The notes: generated by a model not told the origin, from the letters alone. A DNA stretch of 64,000 nt from Nocardioides alpinus (GCF_900112035.1 NZ_FOKC01000001.1:496001-560000); one strand, 5' to 3'; shown: positions 31,706 to 41,336, counted from the stretch's first letter. Translations and numbers: made by a program.

Positions 31706-34700
31706 ATGCGCCGTCTTGTCCCCGCCTCCATCGCTGTCGCTGTCGTCGCTGCTCTGGGGGTGGGCCTCGCGCCACCGTCGTCGACGGCCCCACCGGCCGC
31801 CGCGCCGCGCACCGCCCAGGCCCTCGACGCCTACGTCGCGCGCGGCGTCACGGCCGAGCAGCTCGACGTGCTGACCCGCGCCGGCTACGACCTCGCCGAG
31901 GCGCACCCGACGGGCGACACCACGCGCGTCGACCTCGTCCTCACCGCCGAGGAGGCGGAGACACTGCGCAGCCAGGGCCTCACCCTGACCCTCGCCCGGG
32001 TCAAGGGCGGCCAGACGGTGCGCCAGTTCGCTGCGGCTGAAGCAGCCAACGGCTTCACCGTCTGGAGGTCGTACGACGAGCCCGGCGGCATCCGCGACCA
32101 GCTGGTCGACGCCGCGAGGACCTACCCCGGCGTGACCAAGCTGGTGAAGCTCGGCACGACCTACCAGGGCCGCGACATCCTCGCGCTCAAGGTCACCCAG
32201 GGCGCCCGCGGGCAGAGGGACGGCTCCCGCCCGGCCGTCATCTTCAGCGCCACCCAGCACGCGCGGGAGTGGATCGCGACCGAGGTGACCCGCCGCCTGA
32301 TGGACACCTACCTGCAGCGGTGGGCCGCCAACGACCGGCCCACGAGGAAGCTCCTGCAGAAGACCGAGCTCTGGTTCGTGCCCGTGATGAACCCCGACGG
32401 CTACCAGTACACGTTCGACACCGAGCGGCTGTGGCGCAAGAACCTCCGCGACAACAACGGCGACGGCATCACCCAGGTCGGCGATGGCGTCGACCCCAAC
32501 CGCAACTACCCCTCCCACTGGGGCTACGACAACGAGGGCTCGTCCGACATCGCCTCGAGCGAGACCTATCGCGGACCGTCGCCCGCGTCCGAGCCGGAGA
32601 CCCAGGCCGGCATCAAGCTCTTCAAGACGGCGAAGGCCGAGTTCATGGTCAACTACCACTCCAACGGGCGGTGGCTGCTCTACAACGACGGCTGGCAGAT
32701 CGGCACCCCGACGGCCGACGACCCGATCTACTACGCGCTGTCCGGCAACCTCGACAAGCCCGCGATCGAGGGCTTCCACCCGGGCCTGTCCTCGGACGTC
32801 CTCTACGTCACCAACGGCGAGATCGACGGCTACGCCCAGGAGGCGACCGGCACGTTGGCCTGGACCCCCGAGCTCTCCCCCGGATGCGACGGCTGCGGGT
32901 TCGTCTTCCCCGACGACGAGGCGCTGGTGCAGGAGGAGTTCGCGCGCAACCTGCCCTTCGCCGAGTCGGTCGCCGCGTCCGCGGTGACGCCCGACGACCC
33001 GAAGTCGTCGCTCGGCATCGAGACCAAGCCCTTCTACCTCGACAGCGAGGACGCCTACAAGAGCGGCCTGCCGAGCGTGCGTCTCAGCTTCGCGAAGTCG
33101 TACGGCGACCCGCAGCCCGTCGCCGTACTGGCCAGGCGCAGCCTCGGCACCGTGACCGCGAAGTGGAAGATCAACGGCGGTCGGACCCAGTCCGCGCGCA
33201 CCCGCGAGTGGGCCGGCGGCGAGAAGTTCGGCATGACCTCGACGCACTACCACCAGGTGCGCGGCGTCGTGACCGGCACCGATCCGGGCGACAGCGTGGA
33301 GGTCTGGTTCGAGGGCGGCCGCCAACGGAGCCCGTCCTTCACCTACGAAGCCGTCTCCGAGACGGACGACCGGGTGCTGGTCGTCGCGGCCGAGGACTAC
33401 ACGGGCGCCTCACCGGCGCAGGATCCCGCCGGCCCCCACTACCTCGACTACTACCTCGACGCGCTCGAGGCCAACGGCGAGGGTGCAGACGTCTACGACG
33501 TCGACGCCAACAACCGCACCGCGCCCGACGCACTCGGCGTGCTGAGCCACTACGACGCGGCGATCTGGTACACCGGCGACGACGTCGTGACCCGTACGGC
33601 GGGCCGCGGGGCCGGCAACGTGGACCGGCTCGCGCTCGACGAGATGCTGGAGTTCCGCGCCTTCATGAACGAGGGCGGGACGGTCATGTACACCGGCAAC
33701 CAGGCGGGCACGCAGTACACCGCCGCCGCCGGCACCCAGCTCTACGACCCGCAGGGCGCGATCGCCTGCAACCCGCTCCCCGCCGGCATCGACACCCGTC
33801 GCTGCCTGGCGCTGCGCGGGTCCGGCGACGGCACCAACGACGTCCTGCAGTACTGGTTCGGCGGCTACCTCCAGATCCCCGGCGACGGGCTCGACGACGA
33901 GGGCAACGTCTACGACGTGGCCGGGGTCGACGACCCGTTCACCGGCACCGCCTGGGCGATGAACGGACCCGAGTCGGGCGACAACCAGAACGCCACCTCG
34001 TCCTTCATCTCGACGAGCGGCATCCTGCCGGCGGACCAGTTCCCCCAGTTCGAGAGCTGGCCGTCGGCCCGCTGGGACAAGCCCGGCGGCCCCTTCGACC
34101 CGCACACCGGCGAGCAGTACGTCTACAGCCAGATCGCCGACGTGTCCTACAAGCGGCTGACCCGGACGGTCACCGTCCCGGCCGGTGGCGGCGACCTCGA
34201 CTTCTGGACGTCTTACGACACCGAGGGCGACTGGGACTACGTGTTCGTCGAGGCCCGTACGCCGGGCGGCAACGACTGGACGACGCTGCCCGACGCCAAC
34301 GGCCACACCACCCAGGCGACCGGCGAGAGCTGCGCCGCTGGCTGGCGCGAGCTGCACCCGCAGCTCGACCACTACCAGACCTACGACGCCGCGGCCGGGA
34401 CCTGTACCCCGACCGGTACGACAGGCGCGTGGCACGCCGCGTCCGGCAACTCCGCCGGCTGGCAGAACTGGAACGTCGACCTCGGCGCCTGGCAGGGCGG
34501 CTCGGTCGAGGTGTCGATCACGTACGCCAGCGACTGGAGCACCCAGGGGCTCGGCACCTTCGTCGACGACATCACCCTGCCCGACGGCACGAGCACGTCG
34601 TTCGAGTCCGGCTTCGAGGGCTGGACGGTGCCGGGTGCGGCGACCGGCAGCGCGGCCAACGGCAACGACTGGGAGGTCACGTCCGCCAGCGGCTTCCCGG

Positions 34701-34819
34701 TCGGCGCCAGCATCTCGACCCCCGACTCGCTGCTGATGGGCTTCGGCTTCGAGGGCATCGCGACGCCGGCCGAGCGCACCGAGGTGATGGGGAGGGCCCT
34801 GGACCACCTGCTCGAGTGA
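31706..34819 (+). CDS. Secreted zinc carboxypeptidase (M14) with immune-inhibitor-like C-terminus
   Basis: 1037 residues. Signal peptide to about residue 32; M14 catalytic domain about 110-430 with QHAREW (zinc His and Glu, about 191), DPNRNYPSHWGYD (substrate Asn-Arg), NYHSNGR (third zinc ligand) and WTPELSPGCDGCG (catalytic Glu). Residues 430-550 form a beta-sandwich; the remainder has MAM/immune-inhibitor A-like beta domains (DLDFWTSYDTEGDWDYVFVE, TFVDDITLPDGTS). It probably degrades peptides outside the cell. GGGAGGG lies eight bases before the ATG and a CRP-like site just upstream suggests carbon-linked control. Confidence 0.93.
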   Translation: MRRLVPASIAVAVVAALGVGLAPPSSTAPPAAAPRTAQALDAYVARGVTAEQLDVLTRAGYDLAEAHPTGDTTRVDLVLTAEEAETLRSQGLTLTLARVKGGQTVRQFAAAEAANGFTVWRSYDEPGGIRDQLVDAARTYPGVTKLVKLGTTYQGRDILALKVTQGARGQRDGSRPAVIFSATQHAREWIATEVTRRLMDTYLQRWAANDRPTRKLLQKTELWFVPVMNPDGYQYTFDTERLWRKNLRDNNGDGITQVGDGVDPNRNYPSHWGYDNEGSSDIASSETYRGPSPASEPETQAGIKLFKTAKAEFMVNYHSNGRWLLYNDGWQIGTPTADDPIYYALSGNLDKPAIEGFHPGLSSDVLYVTNGEIDGYAQEATGTLAWTPELSPGCDGCGFVFPDDEALVQEEFARNLPFAESVAASAVTPDDPKSSLGIETKPFYLDSEDAYKSGLPSVRLSFAKSYGDPQPVAVLARRSLGTVTAKWKINGGRTQSARTREWAGGEKFGMTSTHYHQVRGVVTGTDPGDSVEVWFEGGRQRSPSFTYEAVSETDDRVLVVAAEDYTGASPAQDPAGPHYLDYYLDALEANGEGADVYDVDANNRTAPDALGVLSHYDAAIWYTGDDVVTRTAGRGAGNVDRLALDEMLEFRAFMNEGGTVMYTGNQAGTQYTAAAGTQLYDPQGAIACNPLPAGIDTRRCLALRGSGDGTNDVLQYWFGGYLQIPGDGLDDEGNVYDVAGVDDPFTGTAWAMNGPESGDNQNATSSFISTSGILPADQFPQFESWPSARWDKPGGPFDPHTGEQYVYSQIADVSYKRLTRTVTVPAGGGDLDFWTSYDTEGDWDYVFVEARTPGGNDWTTLPDANGHTTQATGESCAAGWRELHPQLDHYQTYDAAAGTCTPTGTTGAWHAASGNSAGWQNWNVDLGAWQGGSVEVSITYASDWSTQGLGTFVDDITLPDGTSTSFESGFEGWTVPGAATGSAANGNDWEVTSASGFPVGASISTPDSLLMGFGFEGIATPAERTEVMGRALDHLLE

Positions 34820-34828
34820 CCGCAAGGC

Positions 34829-34998
34829 CGCCGGTTGAGCAGGGCGCCCACCGCGACCGACGCCGGTTGAGCAGGGCGCCCAGCGCGACGACCGCCGGTT
34901 GAGCAGGGCGCCCGGCGCGACGACCGCCGGTTGAGCAGGGCGCCCGGCGCGACGACCGCCGGTTGAGCAGGGCGCCCAGCGCCCGTGTCGAAACCAAG
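34829..34998 (+). repeat. Five tandem 32-bp units of the GGTTGAGCAGG repeat family
   Basis: Units begin at 34829, 34861, 34893, 34925 and 34957, each 32 bases and opening with CGCCGGTTGAGCAGGGCGCC. The fifth continues into CCGTGTCGAAACC, giving a whole repeat with the stem GGGCGC/GCGCCC (34970-34984). Units 3 and 4 are identical. It fills the gap between the carboxypeptidase and PhoX-like genes. Confidence 0.9.
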
Positions 34999-35032
34999 TC
35001 CATGTAGCAACCCCACCCCGGAGGACCGACCC

Positions 35033-36481
35033 ATGCCCGCAGACCACCCCGTCGAGCGCCGCGCCGTCCTGAGGACCGCAGCAGCAGCCTCCCTGGCCGG
35101 ACCGTTCGCCGGCCTCGTGGCCGACCCCGCCGCGGCCGGCACCAAGCCCCGCACCGTCCCGCTCTTCCCCACCCCCGACGAGCGCGACGGCGTCGTACGG
35201 CTCCACGTGCCGGAGGGCTTCCGCTACCGCTCGTTCCACGACACCACCAGCACGGTGGTCCTCACCGACGGCACGGTGCTCCCCGGGCGGCACGACGGGA
35301 TGGGGGCCTTCCCCGGGCCGGACGGCACCGTGGTCCTGGTGCGCAACCACGAGGTCAACGGCCCCGTGGGCGCCTTCGGCAAGGGGACGCCGTACGACAC
35401 TGCGGCGGGCGGCGGCACGACGACCATCCAGGTCACGCGCACCGGCGAGGTCGTGCGCTCGTTCACCAGCCTCAACGGCACGATGATGAACTGCTCGGGC
35501 GGCGAGATGCCGTGGGGTGCGTGGGTGACCTGCGAGGAGACGGTCAACGGTCCGGACGTCGGTCCCGACTTCACCGGGGCTCCCAACACCCTGCTCACCC
35601 AGCCGCACGGCTACGTGTTCGAGGTCCCAGCCAACGTGTTCCCCGGAGAGGGTCAGGGGTCGCGGCAGCCGATCCGCTCGGCCGGACGCTTCGCCCACGA
35701 GGCCGTCTCCTACGACCCGGAGAGCGGCTACCTCTACCTCACCGAGGACGACTTCGGCTTCGCGTCGGGGTTCTACCGCTACAAGCCGCCGAGCGACCCG
35801 ATGGTCGTCGGCCACCTCGAGGACGGCGGCACGCTCGAGATGCTCCGGATCGTCGGGATGCCGAACGCCCACCTCGAGGCCGCGCAGGTGCAGGGCGCGA
35901 CCTACCTGACCGACTGGGTCCCGATCGAGGATGCGGACCCCGAGTTCCCCTACACGCCCGGCGAGATCGCCCCGACCACCAACGACACGGCGATCTCGTA
36001 CGTCGCCCGCCAGGGGTGGGCCCAGGGGGCGGCCTACTTCTCCCGGCTGGAGGGCCAGGTGGCGCGGGCCGGGGTCGTCTACTTCACCTCGACCCAGGGC
36101 GGAGGGCCTCCCGAGGCCGGCAACACGACCGCCCCGAGCGGCTTCGGCAACGGGTTCGGACAGGTGTGGGCCTACCACCCCGGCACCGCCACCCTGCGGT
36201 GCGTCTTCCAGTCCTCGGGGCGGATGCAGCTCGACCTGCCGGACAACATCACGACCTCGCCGCGTGGCACCCTCGTGGTCTGCGAGGACAACTCCGACAG
36301 CAACTACATCCGAGGTCTGTCGCGGGACGGCCACCTCTGGAACATCGCCCTCAACCCGACCGACGACGAGTTCGCCGGGTCGACCTTCGGACCCGGCGGC
36401 CGGACCCTGTTCGTCAACATCCAGGCGGGTCGCGGTCGGACGTTCGCGATCTGGGGGCCGTGGCAGTCGATCGGGGTGTGA
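35033..36481 (+). CDS. PhoX-like (DUF839) phosphatase family protein
   Basis: 482 residues, with GGAGG 9-13 bases before the ATG. The N-terminus VERRAVLRTAAAASLAG has the twin-arginine export pattern. The body follows the PhoX/DUF839 beta-propeller: GTVVLVRNHEVNGP, WGAWVTCEETVNGP, AGRFAHEAVSYDP, YLTEDDFGFASGFYRY and TLVVCEDNSDSNYIRGL. PhoX proteins are Ca/Fe-dependent alkaline phosphatases exported folded, consistent with the Tat signal. Related members lack proven activity, so phosphatase function is probable rather than shown. The tandem repeat array lies directly upstream. Confidence 0.9.
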   Translation: MPADHPVERRAVLRTAAAASLAGPFAGLVADPAAAGTKPRTVPLFPTPDERDGVVRLHVPEGFRYRSFHDTTSTVVLTDGTVLPGRHDGMGAFPGPDGTVVLVRNHEVNGPVGAFGKGTPYDTAAGGGTTTIQVTRTGEVVRSFTSLNGTMMNCSGGEMPWGAWVTCEETVNGPDVGPDFTGAPNTLLTQPHGYVFEVPANVFPGEGQGSRQPIRSAGRFAHEAVSYDPESGYLYLTEDDFGFASGFYRYKPPSDPMVVGHLEDGGTLEMLRIVGMPNAHLEAAQVQGATYLTDWVPIEDADPEFPYTPGEIAPTTNDTAISYVARQGWAQGAAYFSRLEGQVARAGVVYFTSTQGGGPPEAGNTTAPSGFGNGFGQVWAYHPGTATLRCVFQSSGRMQLDLPDNITTSPRGTLVVCEDNSDSNYIRGLSRDGHLWNIALNPTDDEFAGSTFGPGGRTLFVNIQAGRGRTFAIWGPWQSIGV

Positions 36482-36492
36482 GGGCGTCTGGC

Positions 36493-37116
36493 TCAGTCGT
36501 CCTGCTCGGTCCGCAGCACGTCACCGGTCTGCGCGTCGACGTCGACGGTCATCGCGTTGGCGGTGTCCTCGTCGAGCTGGACCTCCCAGATCGCGACGCC
36601 GTTGTCCTCGGAGAGGTCGACGCCGGTCACGGTGCCCTGCATCTCGCCGAGCGCGGCCTCGATGGCCGCGAGGTAGTCGACGGACGCGCCCATCAGGAGC
36701 TCGGCCTCGGCAGCGTCGTCGGCGTCATCGTCGTTCGTGTCGTCGGCCACCGGTCCGCGGACCACCGTCGTCGCGTCGGGCCCGAGCTCGATGTCGTTCT
36801 CGACCCCGTCAGCCGTGACGATCGTGACGTCCCAGCCCTGGTCGTCGCGGTCGACCGAGAAGACGGTCCCGTCGATCTCGGCGAGCGCGGTCACCGCGGC
36901 GGTCTCGACGTCGCCCTCGACGGTGGCGGTCGCACCGTCGTCAGTGGTGCTGTCGCCGGTCGTGTCGTCGTCGGACGGCGTCGAGGACGCGGAGGCCGTC
37001 GGAGCCGCCACGTCGTCGTTGTCACCGTCGTCCCCGCCGCAGGCGACGAGGCCGAGGGCGAGCGGGGCGAGGACGGCGGCGGTGGCGAGGCGCGTACGGC
37101 GGCTGGTGCGGTTCAT
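36493..37116 (-). CDS. PepSY-domain lipoprotein
   Basis: 207 residues. Lipobox GLVACGG (Cys about 26), an acidic Asp/Thr/Ser linker, then two PepSY-like repeats: VETAAVTALAEIDGTVFSVD and YLAAIEAALGEMQGTVTGVD, each followed by WDVTIVT or WEVQLDEDT. PepSY domains are often inhibitors or ligand-binding modules outside the membrane. Partner not evident; convergent with the PhoX-like gene 11 bases away. Confidence 0.85.
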   Translation of the reverse strand: MNRTSRRTRLATAAVLAPLALGLVACGGDDGDNDDVAAPTASASSTPSDDDTTGDSTTDDGATATVEGDVETAAVTALAEIDGTVFSVDRDDQGWDVTIVTADGVENDIELGPDATTVVRGPVADDTNDDDADDAAEAELLMGASVDYLAAIEAALGEMQGTVTGVDLSEDNGVAIWEVQLDEDTANAMTVDVDAQTGDVLRTEQDD

Positions 37117-37223
37117 GGGGATTGCTCCTGTGTGATCGTCGTGGTGAGTACGACGTTCACTGTGCCGCCGGCCGCGCTAACGCCACTTCCGCGCAGGTTC
37201 AACAGTGGGTTAAGGCGTACGCC

Positions 37224-37748
37224 TCACTCGTGCATCGACCGCGGGATGCTGCTGTTGGCGACGCGGTTCTCGGCGTCGATCATCCAGGCGAGCTGCTCGA
37301 TGCGCTCGAGGATGCCGTGGAGCATGTCGGCGCTGGTGGGGTCCTCGGCGTCGACCTCGTCGTGGATCCGACGGGCGGTGCCGGCGACGGCGTAGAGCGC
37401 AGCGGTGATCGCGTCGACGCAGTCAGCGGTGTCGATCTCGTCGGAGGGGAACTCCGAGAGCGTGGTCCGCGCAGCGACGGTCGCGGAGCGCGCGTCGGGC
37501 GTGACGTAGACGGCGCGCATGCGCTCGGCGATGTCGTCGGAGAAGCCGCGGGCCGCGTCGACGACCTCGTCGAGGGCCAGGTGCAGGTCGCGGAAGTTCT
37601 TGCCGACGACGTTCCAGTGGGCCTGCTTGCCCTGCAGGTGGAGGTCGGTGAGGTCGACGAGCATCTGCTGGAGGTGGTCGCCGAGCTGCTGCGAGGCCTG
37701 GAACGCGGGGTGGGCGGTGTGGGTGGTCTTGCGGGCGGTCTGGGTCAT
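37224..37748 (-). CDS. dps: Dps-family ferroxidase / DNA-protection protein
   Basis: 174 residues from ATG 37748 with GAGAGAGGG upstream. The ferroxidase ligands keep Dps spacing: His44 (QAHWNVVG), His56, Asp60, then Asp71 and Glu75 ([12 protein letters not shown]). It would form a 12-subunit shell that oxidises Fe2+ with H2O2 and stores iron. The C-terminal region ([20 protein letters not shown]) is a standard last helix. Monocistronic. Confidence 0.92.
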   Translation of the reverse strand: MTQTARKTTHTAHPAFQASQQLGDHLQQMLVDLTDLHLQGKQAHWNVVGKNFRDLHLALDEVVDAARGFSDDIAERMRAVYVTPDARSATVAARTTLSEFPSDEIDTADCVDAITAALYAVAGTARRIHDEVDAEDPTSADMLHGILERIEQLAWMIDAENRVANSSIPRSMHE

Positions 37749-37821
37749 GTCATCCCTCTCTCGTCGGATGGAACGTCCTCCACCTAACACCCTTTTCTTG
37801 AATCATTCCAGTAAGGATCGC

Positions 37822-38931
37822 CTACCCTGAGGCAGCGCTCCAGAACGTCTCCAGCACGCCTGCGGAGTCGGGTCCGCCGAGCTCGACCTGGGTGAGGATC
37901 ACCGACACGACGCGGTGGTGCGGATCGACGTACGCCGCCGTGCCCGTGCCGCCGACCCAGCCGTAGCGACCGATGACGTTCCACGGGTGGAGGACCTCGG
38001 TGTCGACGCCACCGCCGAACCCCCAGCCCTGGCCGTCGAGGAAGTAGCCGCCCATCTCACGGTGCTGCGCGGTCGTGTGGTCGATCGTCATCTGTCGCAC
38101 CGCCTCCGCCTGCAGCAGCCCTCCGCCCTCGGCGAGCAGCATCCTGCCGAACGCCAGCCAGTCGTCGGCAGTCGTGACGAGTCCGCCCGCGCCGGAGGCG
38201 AACGCCGGCTCGCTGGCGAAGGCACCATCGGGCTCGTCGGTGACCTTCAGGCGTCCCTGCTCGTCGTGGCCGTAGAGCGTGGTGAACCGGTCGCGCTTCT
38301 CCGCCGGCACGTGGAAGGCGGTGTCGACCATGCCGAGCGGCTCGAGGAGTCGCGCGGCCATGAGGTCGGAGAACGTCTCGCCTGATGCGCGGGCGATCAG
38401 GACGCCGAGCACGTCGTACGACGCGTTGTACGTCCAGCCCTCCCCCGGCTGGTGCATCAACGGGATCTCGCCGAGCCGGCGCATCCACTCGTCGGGCGGC
38501 GGCACCGCGCCCACGTCCCGCTCCGCCTGCTTCAGGTCACGCATCAGCCGGGCGACCACAGGCGAGTCGAAGGTGGCGAAGCCGTGACCGGCGGTCGAGG
38601 CGAGCAGGTGGCGCGTGGTGATCGGTCGGACACCCGGCACGGTGTCGGCGAGCCCGCTGCCGGTCGTCCGCAGGACGCGCGGCTCGGCGAGCTCCGGGAG
38701 AAGGTCGTCGACGGGGCCGTCGAGCTCGAGACGCCCGTCCTCGACGAGCATCATCGTCAGCGCTGCGGTGAGCGGCTTGGTGATCGAGGCGCCGCGGAAG
38801 ATCGAGTCGCGCCGCGTGCCTGTGCCGAGCGCGACCGACTCCACCTCGTCCCCGCGGGCGACGAGCGCCACCAGTCCGGGGATCTCGCCGGAGTCGACGT
38901 GGGGTCGCAGCGCTGCCTCGAGATCAGCCAT
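37822..38931 (-). CDS. Serine hydrolase, beta-lactamase/class C PBP family (1)
   Basis: 369 residues from ATG 38931. SITK (49-52) is the S-x-x-K nucleophile motif; YNASYDVLG provides the Y-x-N element; GWVGGTGTAAYVD near the end is the HTG-like motif. No signal peptide, so cytoplasmic. Members include esterases and D-aminopeptidases; substrate unknown. A TAGCGT box on the minus strand (38939-38944) seven bases before the ATG suggests a leaderless start. The DinB-like gene lies just upstream on the same strand. Confidence 0.9.
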   Translation of the reverse strand: MADLEAALRPHVDSGEIPGLVALVARGDEVESVALGTGTRRDSIFRGASITKPLTAALTMMLVEDGRLELDGPVDDLLPELAEPRVLRTTGSGLADTVPGVRPITTRHLLASTAGHGFATFDSPVVARLMRDLKQAERDVGAVPPPDEWMRRLGEIPLMHQPGEGWTYNASYDVLGVLIARASGETFSDLMAARLLEPLGMVDTAFHVPAEKRDRFTTLYGHDEQGRLKVTDEPDGAFASEPAFASGAGGLVTTADDWLAFGRMLLAEGGGLLQAEAVRQMTIDHTTAQHREMGGYFLDGQGWGFGGGVDTEVLHPWNVIGRYGWVGGTGTAAYVDPHHRVVSVILTQVELGGPDSAGVLETFWSAASG

Positions 38932-38941
38932 GGCTTCGACG

Positions 38942-39436
38942 CTAGAGCAGTCCCTTGACGTACGCCGCCTGCCCGAGGTGCTGGAGGCAGTCGCCCTGGA
39001 TTCTGACGAGGCGTACGCCGGCGGTGACCGGCGGGTCCCAGTTCTGGTCCACTTCTCGCTCGAGCTCCTTCTCGTCGACGGTCTCCAGGTAGCGCGCGGT
39101 CGCGAGCGTGACCTCGTGGTGGTAGTCCACGAGCAGCTGCGGGTCGGCGATCCGGATGGCATCGACCTGCTCGCTCGTGTGGCCGTAGCCGATGTCGTCG
39201 GTGTCGTTGTCCATCCCGAAGCGGTGCTGCCACTGGGCCCAGGCCTGCGGCTCGCCGGAGAGGCCCGAGATGTGGTGGTCCTGCACCCGGGCGAGGTGCC
39301 AGAGGAGCCAGCCGATCGGGTTGCCGGTGCCCCCGGGCCTGTGGTGAAGCTGGTCCTGTCCGAGGTCCTCGGCCACGTGGGCGTAGAGCTCGGTGATGCG
39401 GCCGAAGCCCTCGGTCAGCAGCCCACGGACATCCAT
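38942..39436 (-). CDS. DinB/DUF664 family protein
   Basis: 164 residues. Four-helix DinB pattern: LLTEGFGRITELYAHVAEDL, NPIGWLLWHLARVQDHHISG and HLGQAAYVKGLL, with the three histidines of the metal site (WHLARVQDHH and QHLGQ). DinB-like proteins include bacillithiol/mycothiol-dependent S-transferases. The exact thiol partner is not shown, although mycothiol would be expected in an actinomycete. Confidence 0.85.
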   Translation of the reverse strand: MDVRGLLTEGFGRITELYAHVAEDLGQDQLHHRPGGTGNPIGWLLWHLARVQDHHISGLSGEPQAWAQWQHRFGMDNDTDDIGYGHTSEQVDAIRIADPQLLVDYHHEVTLATARYLETVDEKELEREVDQNWDPPVTAGVRLVRIQGDCLQHLGQAAYVKGLL

Positions 39437-39443
39437 GGCTGCG

Positions 39444-39683
39444 TCACTCCACCGGCGTCGCGGAACGGACCTGCGGGGTGCTCGACTCCTCGTCCTTGAG
39501 GCCGTCGATCTCCGCGAGAATGCGGGTGCGCTCCTCGTCGTCGAGGGAGACCTTGGCCTGCGCCAAACCCTCGTCGAGCTGCTGCGCGATGGTGCTGTCC
39601 TCCGCGCTGTACTGGTAGGAGCTCACCTGGTCGACGACGGCCTGAGCCGCCTCGATCGCTGCCTGCTGCGTCTCGTCAGTCAT
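39444..39683 (-). CDS. Small acidic hypothetical protein
   Basis: 79 residues, acidic, helical (QQAAIEAAQAVVDQVSSYQY, IAQQLDEGLAQAKVSL). GGAAGG is two to seven bases before the ATG and a TAGCGT box lies just upstream on the minus strand. No family recognised. It lies seven bases upstream of the DinB-like gene and may be co-transcribed. Confidence 0.6.
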   Translation of the reverse strand: MTDETQQAAIEAAQAVVDQVSSYQYSAEDSTIAQQLDEGLAQAKVSLDDEERTRILAEIDGLKDEESSTPQVRSATPVE

Positions 39684-39742
39684 GCCTTCCACGCTAATCA
39701 GCGGGTGCGGGGACACAAGCCCCATCGGGGTGATGCCTCGTT

Positions 39743-39842
39743 GGTTGAGGAGGGACGAAGTCCCGTCACGAAACCCCCCAGCCCACGCCCCACCACCCAC
39801 CGCCGCCGGTTGAGCAGGTCGCGCAGCGACCGTGTCGAAACC
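39743..39842 (+). repeat. Two copies of the dispersed hairpin repeat
   Basis: Copy A, 39743-39775, has the stem GGGAC-GAA-GTCCC (39752-39764). Copy B, 39808-39842, has GGTCGC-GCA-GCGACC (39817-39831). Both open with GGTTGAG and end with CGAAACC. A degenerate third copy (GGTCGAGGAG) follows at about 39861. The stems differ in sequence but still pair. Confidence 0.8.
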
Positions 39843-39905
39843 AAGGCCACCCACCCCCGCCGGTCGAGGAGAGCGCGCGACCGACGTACGCCCTACGCTG
39901 GCGCT

Positions 39906-41336
39906 GTGCGCAACCTCCCGCGGTCGACACCAATGAGCCAGGGCGTGGATGCCGCCGCCATTGCGGCGTTCGTGGACGCGGTCGACACGGATCCCGCCGT
40001 CGAGGTCCACGGACTGATGGTGCTGCGACACGGACAGGTCGTCGCGGAGGGCTGGTGGGCACCGCACACGGCGGAACGGACCAGGTTGCTCTACTCCATC
40101 AGCAAGAGCTTCACCTCGACCGCTCTGGCGTTCGCGCTGGACGAGGGGCTGGTTGACCTCGACGACACCGTGCTCCGGCACTTTCCGGAGTACGCCGATG
40201 AGGTGGGTGCGTCGCAGAGTGCGTCGATCACCCTGCGCCACCTTGCGTCGATGGCCGCCGGTCACCGCCACGACATGTGGCGGGAGGCCGTGGCGGGAGA
40301 CCCCAAGGATCCGGTCCGCGGGTTCCTGCTCTCCCCGCCCGACGAGGCGCCCGGCAACGTCTTCGCCTACAGCCAGCCGTGCACCTACACGGTCGCGGCC
40401 GCGATCCAGCGCAGGTCTGGTCAGCGGCTCAGCGACTACCTCCGCCCGCGTCTCTTCGATCCGCTCGGCATCGGCGAGGTCGGCTGGCTCTGCTTCCCGC
40501 CCGGGCGTGAGCAGGGATTCAGCGGCCTCTTCGCCCGCACCGAGGACGTCGCCAAGCTGGGTCAGCTCTATCTGCAGCGCGGTCGCTGGGGCGACACGCA
40601 GCTGATCCCTGCTGCCTACGTCGACGACGCGACCTCGGTGCGCGTCACGACGGATGAAGGGAACCCCGACTGGAGCCAGGGCTACGGCTACTACTTCTGG
40701 ATGTCGCGGCACGGCTACCGCGGGGACGGGGCATTCGGGCAGTTCTGCCTGGTCCTGCCCGAGCACGAGGCTGTGGTCGCCATCACCGGTGGCACCGAGG
40801 ACATGCAGGCGGTGCTGGACCACGTATGGGAGCACCTGCTTCCGGGCCTGGATGCAGCTGCGATCGACGAGGATGCCCATGCCGACCTCCTCCGGCGGCT
40901 CACGACGCTCGGCCTGCCGCCCTGTCAGTCGGAGTCAGTGCCGGCACGAGCGGAGCACATAGACAGCGTGACGTTCTCGATGGCGAGCTCCTCCGTCGGC
41001 GCGACAGCGACGGCCTTTTCCTCGATCACCGTGGACGGCGCAGGCGACGGTCTCAGCGTCACGCTTCACGAGCGGGACAACGCGCTGACCTTTGGAGTAG
41101 GCGACGGCGAGTGGCTGGCGTCCGAGCCCCGCGACGCGCGCGCCGACGTCGTACCTGTGGCCGCATCGGGTGGCTGGATCGACGACGACACCTTTCGGGT
41201 CGAGGTGATCTTCCTGGAGACACCTCACCGCATCGACATCGACTGCTCGGTGTCGACCGGGACCGCGCTCGCGTCATGGCGCGGTACGCCGTTGGACGGC
41301 GGCAGGCTGAAGACCCTGCACCGTCCGCGCGACTAG
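39906..41336 (+). CDS. Serine hydrolase, beta-lactamase/class C PBP family (2)
   Basis: 476 residues from GTG 39906. The opening RSTPMSQGVDAAAIAAFVDA is typical of a large family of beta-lactamase-fold hydrolases, with SISK (64-67) as S-x-x-K, YSQPCTY as Y-x-N counterpart (Cys replaces Asn region, so exact alignment is uncertain) and FGQFCLVLPE near the end. An additional beta domain of about 150 residues follows. TACGCT at 39894-39899 is six bases before the GTG. Cytoplasmic; substrate unknown. Confidence 0.87.
   Translation: MRNLPRSTPMSQGVDAAAIAAFVDAVDTDPAVEVHGLMVLRHGQVVAEGWWAPHTAERTRLLYSISKSFTSTALAFALDEGLVDLDDTVLRHFPEYADEVGASQSASITLRHLASMAAGHRHDMWREAVAGDPKDPVRGFLLSPPDEAPGNVFAYSQPCTYTVAAAIQRRSGQRLSDYLRPRLFDPLGIGEVGWLCFPPGREQGFSGLFARTEDVAKLGQLYLQRGRWGDTQLIPAAYVDDATSVRVTTDEGNPDWSQGYGYYFWMSRHGYRGDGAFGQFCLVLPEHEAVVAITGGTEDMQAVLDHVWEHLLPGLDAAAIDEDAHADLLRRLTTLGLPPCQSESVPARAEHIDSVTFSMASSSVGATATAFSSITVDGAGDGLSVTLHERDNALTFGVGDGEWLASEPRDARADVVPVAASGGWIDDDTFRVEVIFLETPHRIDIDCSVSTGTALASWRGTPLDGGRLKTLHRPRD

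Noticed and set aside
34829..34998. Regular 32-bp tandem array as a CRISPR.
   Set aside because: There are no spacers: units follow each other directly, and no cas genes are near.
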